A stretch of DNA of 32,563 bases, taken from positions 1-32,563 of the forward strand of contig NCEB01000026.1 of assembly GCA_002280475.1 (NCBI GenBank). The letters are read 5' to 3'. The position numbers were made by a program, and so were the translations under genes. The notes beneath the pieces were generated by a model. It saw only the letters and a program-made list of their open reading frames with translations, had not been told where the DNA came from and did not search any database. The stretch is from Brevundimonas subvibrioides. GTDB lineage: Bacteria > Pseudomonadota > Alphaproteobacteria > Caulobacterales > Caulobacteraceae. Below are positions 1-6,348 of the stretch, piece by piece. Within the stretch, counting starts at the first letter, position 1, and every line of letters starts with the position of its first letter.

Positions 1-41
1 CGTGCTATCAAAAGTTCGATTCCAATTCGGAAAATAAACTC

Positions 42-1238
42 ATGCCGCGTAAAGCCAGAGAGCTGGGACCGCTCGCTGTCTCAAGGCTGACACAGCCAGG
101 TCTCCATATGGTGGGTGGCGTCGCAGGGCTGGCCCTGCAGGTCCTTCCGTCCGGTGGTCGGAGCTGGATTTTGCGCGCCACGATTGGCGACCGTCGGAGA
201 GAGATGGGGCTTGGGGGCTACCCGGATGTCACCCTGGCCCGGGCGAGGGAGGCGGCTCGCGACGCCCGTGCAGCGATCAAGGGAGGGGTCGATCCGATCG
301 AGGCCGGACGAACGGCCCGGAGCATGCTGAGATCCGGTCAGAAGACCAGGATGACGTTTCGCAATGCTGCGGATGCTTATGTCGCCGCCCATGGGAGTGC
401 CTGGCGGAACAGCAAGCATCGTGATCAGTGGACATCAACGCTGTCGACCTATGCCTATCCGGTCCTCGGCAGCCTCGACGTCTCCAGGATTGAGTCCGCT
501 CACGTTCTAAGGGTGCTCGAGCCGATTTGGATCGAGAAGACCGAGACGGCGACACGACTACGCGGGCGCGTGGAACGCGTCCTTGACTGGGCGACAGCCC
601 GGGAGTTTCGCACAGGCCCAAACCCCGCCCGGTGGCGCGGGCACCTGGACAAATTGTTGGCGAATCCCGCCCAGTTGCGCCGGGTCGTGCATCACAAGGC
701 TCTCGCCGTGGATGCCATGCCCGCCTTCATGGGCCGATTGAAGAATGCAGAAGGCCTAGGTGCGCGGGCGCTGGAGTTCGCGATCCTCACAGCCGCCCGG
801 TCCGGCGAGGTCCGGGGTGCTCTCTGGGCGGAGATTGATATGGACGAGGCCGTCTGGACGGTTCCGGCGGAGCGAATGAAGGCCGGAAAGGAGCACCGCG
901 TCCCTCTTTCCAAGGCGGCCCTGGCTGTCCTCCAAAGTCAGCGCCCTGGACATCGGGACACCGCAGTTTTCCGCGCGCCGTCGGGAGGACCGGTCTCTGA
1001 CATGACACTCTCCGCTGTCCTGAGGCGGATGGGGGAAGACGCGGTGCCTCACGGCTTTCGCTCAACCTTCCGTGACTGGATCGCCGAGCGAACCACATAT
1101 CCGAATGAACTCGCCGAGTTGGCTCTGGCCCATACCATCGGAAACAAGGTCGAGGCGGCCTATCGGCGCGGAGACATGATCGCGAAGCGAAGGCAGCTTA
1201 TGGAGGACTGGGCCGCCTTTATTCGCTTCGGTACATGA
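42..1238 (+). CDS. P4-type tyrosine recombinase/integrase
   Basis: A 398-aa site-specific tyrosine recombinase of the phage P4/CP4-57 integrase type, expected to integrate and excise the island by recombining attP with a chromosomal attB, usually a tRNA 3' end. The N-terminal third (about residues 20-90) is the DUF4102-like arm-binding domain, including RREMGLGGYPDVTLARAR. The central part is the core-binding SAM-like domain. The catalytic domain follows from about residue 220. The catalytic set looks complete: Arg in AARSGEVRGALW, Lys in MKAGKEHRVPLS, HxxR in VPHGFRSTFRDW, His in LAHTIGNKVEAAYRRGD and the Tyr in that same motif. Length is normal, so the gene appears intact. The 41 bases upstream show only a weak GGA before the ATG and no tRNA. 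The partner attachment site would therefore lie outside the window or at the tRNA-like end near 5.7 kb. Confidence 0.93.
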   Translation: MPRKARELGPLAVSRLTQPGLHMVGGVAGLALQVLPSGGRSWILRATIGDRRREMGLGGYPDVTLARAREAARDARAAIKGGVDPIEAGRTARSMLRSGQKTRMTFRNAADAYVAAHGSAWRNSKHRDQWTSTLSTYAYPVLGSLDVSRIESAHVLRVLEPIWIEKTETATRLRGRVERVLDWATAREFRTGPNPARWRGHLDKLLANPAQLRRVVHHKALAVDAMPAFMGRLKNAEGLGARALEFAILTAARSGEVRGALWAEIDMDEAVWTVPAERMKAGKEHRVPLSKAALAVLQSQRPGHRDTAVFRAPSGGPVSDMTLSAVLRRMGEDAVPHGFRSTFRDWIAERTTYPNELAELALAHTIGNKVEAAYRRGDMIAKRRQLMEDWAAFIRFGT

Positions 1239-1429
1239 AGATGGCATCGCGGCCGACGCACTTGGATCTTTCTTCGGGCTCCGATTGAACGACTACGGTC
1301 GTCCTCGTGATCCCGCTGTTGACCCGACGCCGTCTCCTGAAAGGCTGCTCCATGACCTGAACGTGATGGGGTCGGCTGAAGCTGCACAGCCTAGGGTTTA
1401 GACTTCACTCGTGTTGGTCGTCACCCACC

Positions 1430-4300
1430 ATGTCAGCGTCAGGCGTCAGTGACCCGATCCGGGCGGTGCAATACCTGCGCATGTCAGATTCCCAGCAACA
1501 CTACTCGCTGGCCAGACAGACTGAAATCAACGCCGCGTTCGCCACACGGCAGGGTTACGCGATCATCCGGACGTACACGGACGAAGCGGTGAGCGGCGTC
1601 TCGATCCGCAGTCGTCACGGCATGATGGCTCTGATCAACGATGTTCTCGCCTCTCCTGACTTCGAGGCGATCATCGTCGCCGATGTGACGCGCTGGGGGC
1701 GGTTCCAGGACTCCGATGAGGCCAGTCACTACGAGTTCATCTGCCGCGAGGCCGGGGTCGACGTCATCTACAGCTCCGAATTGTTCGCCAATGACGGCAG
1801 CCCAGCCGCTTCGGTGCTCAAGGGCGTTCGTCGTGCCATGGCGGCGGAGTTCAGCCGCTCGCTTTCGACCCGAACCAAGGCGGGGAATCGTCAGGCCCTC
1901 CTGTTCGGTGGATGCCTCGGCGGAAAGGCTCCGTACGGCTTCGCGAAAATCGCTGTCGATCCGGCGGCCGCTCGAGCGGAGTTGCAGGCGGGCGCTGTCG
2001 ACCCAGCCCGTCTCCGACGGCCCCTTCGATACGAATGGTCGAATGCCGAGGAGGTCTCTGTGGTCAGACGGATCTTCCGGCAGTTCGTCCGGGAGGGTCG
2101 TTCGGCTCTTGAAATCGCGAGGGGCCTCGACCGAAACGGTGTGAAACATCGTGAAGCGACCTGGACAAGCGCGAGGGTCGGGGCTGTTCTGGACAATACC
2201 CTGACGGCCGGGATCCTGACCTTCGCCAAGAGCGTCAACCACCTCGGCGATCGCATCAAGCTGCCAGCGACGCAGTGGTCGAGAGTTCGTCATCTTCGGC
2301 CGATGGTCAGCCTCAAGGTCTTCCAAGACGCAGCGACGCGGCGTGCTGCCCGCGTGCGTCAGAACCACACCGACACCGAACTCATAAACGCTCTTCGGTG
2401 CCTTGGAGACGCGCATGGCGTGCTCAGCCATAGCCTCGTCGCGCGTCGCGGTCTCGTCGCCCCGAGCGTCTACACCCGCCGCTTTGGAAGCCTGAGGAGG
2501 GCTTTCGATCTCGCGGGAGAGACCAGATCGACGGGTCGTCGAACCTGGCGCAAGGAGGATCTGACCTGGGCGAAGGTTCGCCCGGCCTTGGAGCGACGCC
2601 TGGCCGAAGAGGGCCATCTCAGCATCCGGGTCATAGACGGTTGCGACGATCTGCCGAACTCAAACACCCTGAGACGGCGTTTCGGCCCTCTGGAGGCCCT
2701 CTACCCGGCCGTCGGGGAGATGCGAACCCGTACGGAGAGGCTTCAGCATGCGCAGGCGCGCAGGGCCCGGCGTGTCCCCGACGCCGTCGGGGTGGGGGCT
2801 CCGAGGGCCGCGAACAGATGGGTGTCGGTCAAGCCGGTGACGGCGCATCCCGCACAACAGGCCGGCCCGTTGCTCATCGTTGATTGCGGGCCGGCGCAAG
2901 CTCTGTCTCGACCAGCCCCGCCCCCGGTTCCAATCGCGTCTGTGCCCCGCGTCCTGAGACCCGCCGCCCAATACATCCGGATGTCCACGCGTCAGCAGAA
3001 GACTTCGATCGGGCTCCAGATGCAGGCCATCGCCGACTATTGCGCCTCACATGGCTATGAAATCGTACGGACGTATATCGATGCCGGGCGGAGCGGGCTG
3101 TCGACGCGGGGCCGAACCGGTTTGATGGCGCTCCTGGCCGACGTGGTCGATGATCCTGAGTATTCCTCCGTCATCGTCTTCGACGTCAGTCGATGGGGGC
3201 GCTATCAGGACCCCGATGAGGCTGCGCACTACGAGTTCTTGTGCCGCTCCTCCGGGGTCGCGGTCCGATACTGCAGCGAGCCGGCGACCTCGAAACCGAC
3301 AGCCGATTCAGCGATCGTCACGTCGGTCCAAAGGCTTCTGGCCGCTGAGTTCAGTCGACAACGATCGGCGGATGTTCGCTCCGGCCAGAAGCTGCGCAGA
3401 GACAGTGGGCTCTGGCCAGGCGGGAACGTCCCCTTTGGCTTTAGTCGTGCGTCGTCGCCGCCGGGCGACGATGAGCCCCGCGTCCTCGCGCGCGAAGAGC
3501 GCAAACCCAAGGGAGCCACCTCGGTGCGTGTCGTGTGGGGTCCGCCTGAAGAGGTTGCCGCGGTGCGACGCGTTTTCGAACTCTTTGTGGATGAGGTTCA
3601 GAGCGCCGTTGCGGCGGCCGCGACCTTGAACGGCGAGGACCGCCCCACGCGTTGGGGCCAGTCCTGGACGGCTCGTCGGGTACGCAGCATTCTGCGCAAT
3701 GAACTCGTCATCGGCGTTCTCGCCTTGGGCAGGCGTGAAATCCTTCTGGGGGAGACCTCACCGATACGTCCGCGTGACGCATGGTCCCGAAGAACGGTGC
3801 TCCCGCCCATGATCGATCCGGGGGTGTTCAGTGAAGCGCAAGCGCGTCTCGATGGAGATGGACCCCGGCGTGTCACAGACGCCCTCCTGCTGGCTGAGCT
3901 TCGGCGACTGCTCGCTCAGCACACACGACTGGACCGTTCGCTTGTGGAGTCGTTCGGTCGCTTTGCTGTGCGGCGCTACGTCGTGCGGTTTGGATCTCTG
4001 CAGGCCGCGATTCGTCAGGTCGGATTCGTGCGCATCGATCGAGATCGCCAGAACAGCGAGCCTCTGGACAATGAGACCGTCAAGATCCGGCTGCGTCGGA
4101 TCCTCAAAGAGACCGGTCATCTGAGCGTCGCCTTGATCAATCGTCGGGGTGATATTCCATGCGCCGCGACGCTGAGAAAGCAGTTCGGCTCGATGGACGC
4201 CCTCTATGAGCAGATCGGGTATCCGACGGATCGGGCTGAGCAAATGCGACGTGCGTGGGCGTCGCGACGGGCGAGGGCCGCAGGTGGAGACGGGGCGTGA
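1430..4300 (+). CDS. Double-headed serine recombinase (two fused resolvase/recombinase modules)
   Basis: A 956-aa protein containing two complete, homologous large-serine-recombinase modules in tandem. Module 1 starts at about residue 12 with YLRMS (predicted nucleophile Ser19), followed by the DxxR motif in ADVTRWGR and a Recombinase-type domain starting at APYGF. Module 2 starts at about residue 510 with YIRMS (Ser519), FDVSRWGR and a second Recombinase domain starting at VPFGF. Each module ends with two short repeats built around a (R/Q)FGSxxxAxxxxG core (TRRFGSLRRAFDLAGE, RRRFGPLEALYPAVGE, VVRFGSLQAAIRQVGF, RKQFGSMDALYEQIGY). These resemble homing-endonuclease-associated HNR/HTH repeats. 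No Cys-rich zinc ribbon is visible. A proline-rich linker of roughly 60-70 residues joins the modules. Both catalytic cores look intact. Known serine integrases carry one module and act as dimers or tetramers, so the covalent fusion is unusual. It overlaps the next recombinase by 4 nt (GTGA). Confidence 0.9.
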   Translation: MSASGVSDPIRAVQYLRMSDSQQHYSLARQTEINAAFATRQGYAIIRTYTDEAVSGVSIRSRHGMMALINDVLASPDFEAIIVADVTRWGRFQDSDEASHYEFICREAGVDVIYSSELFANDGSPAASVLKGVRRAMAAEFSRSLSTRTKAGNRQALLFGGCLGGKAPYGFAKIAVDPAAARAELQAGAVDPARLRRPLRYEWSNAEEVSVVRRIFRQFVREGRSALEIARGLDRNGVKHREATWTSARVGAVLDNTLTAGILTFAKSVNHLGDRIKLPATQWSRVRHLRPMVSLKVFQDAATRRAARVRQNHTDTELINALRCLGDAHGVLSHSLVARRGLVAPSVYTRRFGSLRRAFDLAGETRSTGRRTWRKEDLTWAKVRPALERRLAEEGHLSIRVIDGCDDLPNSNTLRRRFGPLEALYPAVGEMRTRTERLQHAQARRARRVPDAVGVGAPRAANRWVSVKPVTAHPAQQAGPLLIVDCGPAQALSRPAPPPVPIASVPRVLRPAAQYIRMSTRQQKTSIGLQMQAIADYCASHGYEIVRTYIDAGRSGLSTRGRTGLMALLADVVDDPEYSSVIVFDVSRWGRYQDPDEAAHYEFLCRSSGVAVRYCSEPATSKPTADSAIVTSVQRLLAAEFSRQRSADVRSGQKLRRDSGLWPGGNVPFGFSRASSPPGDDEPRVLAREERKPKGATSVRVVWGPPEEVAAVRRVFELFVDEVQSAVAAAATLNGEDRPTRWGQSWTARRVRSILRNELVIGVLALGRREILLGETSPIRPRDAWSRRTVLPPMIDPGVFSEAQARLDGDGPRRVTDALLLAELRRLLAQHTRLDRSLVESFGRFAVRRYVVRFGSLQAAIRQVGFVRIDRDRQNSEPLDNETVKIRLRRILKETGHLSVALINRRGDIPCAATLRKQFGSMDALYEQIGYPTDRAEQMRRAWASRRARAAGGDGA

Positions 4301-5436
4301 CCGGCAAGACGAAGATGACGGATGGCCCCGCAGAACCAAACGGTCCGATCCCGGCGGCGCAGTATCTGCGGATGTCGACAAATGTGCAGACGGAATCGTT
4401 CGCGTCTCAGGATGCGCTCAACCAGGCCTTCGCCGAGCGGCATGGCTATGAGATCATCAAGACCTACAGCGATGCAGGCAAAAGCGGGCTGAGCATCAAA
4501 AGACGCGAGGGGCTAAGGGGTCTTCTTCGTGATGTCCTCGCAGACCCCCCGTTCGCGGCTATTCTCGTGACGGATGTGAGCCGTTGGGGCCGGTTTCAAG
4601 ATCCCGATGAAGGCGCTCACTATGAGTTCCTCTGCCGCAAGGCGGGCGTGAGGGTCTTGTACTGCGCGGAGGCGTTCGAAAACGACGCGTCCCAAGGGGC
4701 GTCAATCCTCAAGACCGTCAAGCGCGTCATGGCTGCCGAGTACAGCCGTCAGCTTTCTGAGAGAATACGGGCGGGCATCCGGCGCGTTCAAGTGGCCGGT
4801 GGGGTTGCGGGATCAACGGCTCCGTACGGGTTCACAAAAATGCCTTTGCGCTCTGAATCCGGACTCACGACGGTCCATCATCCGGTGCGCGCCGGGAAGG
4901 GTCCGATCCGCAGGTTCGGTCTCTGTCCCGGCCCCGAGGAGGAGTTGAAGGTCCTGCGCCGAATATTCACCGCTTATGGCGAAGACGGTTTGTTCCCAGC
5001 AGAGATCGCGCGTGAGCTGAACGCGGAAGGACATGATCGGCGGGGGAAGCCCTGGATCGCCCGGAGCGTGGTCTCTGTGCTGGAAAACGAACTGACGATC
5101 GGCGTCCACTGCTACGGAAAATTCCACCAGAGGATGGGAAGACCCCGCATCAACGTTCCGCGAGCAGAGTGGAATCGTTTGCAAATCTTTGACCCGCTGA
5201 TCGATACGGCGCTCTTCGATCGAGTGATGGCGCGACGCCGCGCCAGCCTTGAGACGAAGGTGGCGGACGAGGCGCTGATCGAAGACTTGGCGCGGCTGGC
5301 CGACCGTTTCGGGCGTCTGACGCTACTGCCGCTCTCCGCCTCGCGGGCCAGAAGCGCCTCCGCCACAATCCTCAGAGGTGGAAGGCCCGCGACATCACTC
5401 TGGCGAAGATACGGCCCGTTCTGGCGCGTCTGCTGA
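4297..5436 (+). CDS. Serine recombinase, third module, C-terminally frameshifted
   Basis: A third serine recombinase, closely related to both modules of the upstream protein. For example, TDVSRWGRFQDPDEGAHYEF matches module 2 almost residue for residue. The resolvase domain carries YLRMS with predicted nucleophile Ser27 (counting from the GTG), and is followed by a Recombinase domain starting at APYGF. I chose GTG 4297 because it overlaps the upstream TGA (GTGA) and has GGAG about 9 nt before it. ATG 4255 inside the upstream gene and ATG 4315 are alternatives. The reading frame ends at 5436 in a tail unlike the sister modules. The homologous continuation is in another frame (5343-5660), so the gene has suffered a frameshift, probably with loss of about 20 residues near 5315-5335. 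The catalytic core is intact, but part of the DNA-binding tail is lost. It may be a decaying paralogue. Confidence 0.85.
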   Translation: MTGKTKMTDGPAEPNGPIPAAQYLRMSTNVQTESFASQDALNQAFAERHGYEIIKTYSDAGKSGLSIKRREGLRGLLRDVLADPPFAAILVTDVSRWGRFQDPDEGAHYEFLCRKAGVRVLYCAEAFENDASQGASILKTVKRVMAAEYSRQLSERIRAGIRRVQVAGGVAGSTAPYGFTKMPLRSESGLTTVHHPVRAGKGPIRRFGLCPGPEEELKVLRRIFTAYGEDGLFPAEIARELNAEGHDRRGKPWIARSVVSVLENELTIGVHCYGKFHQRMGRPRINVPRAEWNRLQIFDPLIDTALFDRVMARRRASLETKVADEALIEDLARLADRFGRLTLLPLSASRARSASATILRGGRPATSLWRRYGPFWRVC

Positions 5437-5660
5437 AGCGGAACGGATATCTCAGTGTAAGCATGGTCGACCGCTGTCCTGATTTGCCCCGCGCAGTATC
5501 CATGCGCAAGCATATCGGTCCGATCAGCAGCATCTTTGCGAGTGTTGGCGATCACATGGCACCGGCGGAAAAGATCCGTCTCGGGCAAGCTCGCTGTCGG
5601 CCCAAGCTGGGGGCCACGGAGCGCGCAAAGCGTGCAAAGCTCCCACCCGAAGCGTCCTAG
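5343..5660 (+). pseudogene. Out-of-frame C-terminal remnant of the third serine recombinase
   Basis: Translating from about 5343 in the frame ending at 5660 gives a continuation homologous to the tails of both upstream modules. RWKARDITLAKIRPVLARLL followed by NGYLSVSMVDRCPDLPRAV corresponds to TWRKEDLTWAKVRPALERRL and EGHLSIRVIDGCDDLP in module 1. The conserved core reads MRKHIGPISSIFASVGD. It is the last repeat of the recombinase tail, displaced from the main frame by the frameshift near 5.32 kb. An internal ATG (5463) could start a 65-aa product, but homology argues for a remnant. It ends just before the tRNA-like sequence. Confidence 0.75.
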
Positions 5661-5663
5661 CCT

Positions 5664-5747
5664 GGGCGGTCAGTTCGCGCCCGCGCCCGCGACGACGGTT
5701 TTTACACACCGAAAGGGTCGGCGGTTCGAACCCGTCGCCGCCCACCA
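5664..5747 (+). other. tRNA-like 3' end, candidate island attachment site
   Basis: The segment 5720-5747 has a T-arm (5-bp stem GGCGG/CCGTC with one G-U pair, loop TTCGAAC), the acceptor strand GCCGCCC, discriminator A and an encoded CCA. Integrases of the P4 type typically recombine in tRNA 3' ends, so this is a plausible attR/attL. A GGGCGGT at 5664-5670 could pair with the acceptor strand, but the intervening sequence has no D-loop GG and no proper 5-bp anticodon stem (only CGGT/ACCG around an 8-nt loop). A functional tRNA is therefore unlikely. The matching tRNA would be expected upstream of the window. Confidence 0.6.
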
Positions 5748-6286
5748 GTTTCCGTTATAAAAATCAGATACCTACCGCCAATCGGCGGTCAAGAGATGCT
5801 CCTTGTTCAAATCGTTTTCGTCGAAGGGGGGCATTAGGGGGGGGCATTTTTGCTAACTTCGTTGAAACGCCCTGCGACGCGATGAACAGCTTATTGGGGC
5901 TATTGCCGCTTCCAGAGTCAGGGGCGTTAGCTGCCAATGGCAGCGCTCGAGCGCGCGGAAAGCCGGTGGCTATGACCGAGTTTGGCTCTTAGGCGACACT
6001 GCGAATGTCCGCTTGGCGACGCGCAATTGGACGCGAAAGCGCGGCGAAAGTCTGCAGTGCAGCCTGAGCTTCGGCTCTCCTCCCTCACCAACCGCGCACT
6101 GCCAGTTCTCGATCGGAGAAAGCTGGTCGGGCGGTTCCGAGCCTCCGGTAACGGGGTCACGGCTCGCGCTTCCGCCAACACCAAGGCCAGCAGGCCTCGG
6201 TTGCGGCCGCCGTGCACTGCCTCCCGAAGCGACTGCTTTTCATTCACTTGGCCGGACCGAAAAAGCGGTTGCGCCCCAAATCTCAT
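5748..6286. other. Non-coding interval between island end and amino-sugar locus
   Basis: About 540 nt with no gene I can support on either strand. It holds a small hairpin (ACCGCC 5774-5779 with GGCGGT 5784-5789), two copies of GGGGGGCATT (5826-5848), and from about 5.9 kb sequence that can be read open in several frames without recognisable protein signatures. The receptor reading frame remains open upstream to 6013, but this extension precedes a clear signal peptide and should not be called coding. Confidence 0.6.
5826..5848 (+). repeat. Direct repeat GGGGGGCATT x2, possible integrase arm sites
   Basis: GGGGGGCATT occurs at 5826-5835 and again at 5839-5848, separated by 3 nt, about 80 nt beyond the tRNA-like CCA. 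Short G-rich direct repeats beside a tRNA end are the kind of sequence bound by the arm-binding domain of tyrosine integrases. That role is an inference. It would imply that element DNA also lay on this side of the attachment site. Confidence 0.4.
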
Positions 6287-6309
6287 TGGTATTAGATTGG
6301 TCTGATACC
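6269..6309 (+). promoter_or_regulatory. Operon A promoter with GntR-type operator (site 1)
   Basis: TGGTATTAGATTGG starts at 6287 and GATACC ends at 6309, giving GGTAT/ATACC inverted half-sites. A -35-like TTGCGC (6269-6274) and a -10-like TTAGAT (6292-6297) are 17 bp apart, so the operator covers the -10. The same TGGTATTAGAT core recurs before nagB-II and in the nagK/anmK divergent region. Repression by the locus GntR protein and release by an amino-sugar phosphate is the likely control (inference). Confidence 0.65.
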
Positions 6310-6348
6310 GCTTTCGAGGCGGAGGGAGACATCAGGGGAGGGTTCGTT

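Noticed and set aside
5664..5747. A complete functional tRNA gene
   Set aside because: The 3' half is good and the acceptor stem can pair, but there is no D-loop GG, no 5-bp anticodon stem with a 7-nt loop, and the length is 84 nt without a normal variable arm.
6013..6348. N-terminal extension of the TonB receptor reading frame
   Set aside because: A strong RBS and signal peptide start at ATG 6349, and the upstream part contains the promoter and operator.
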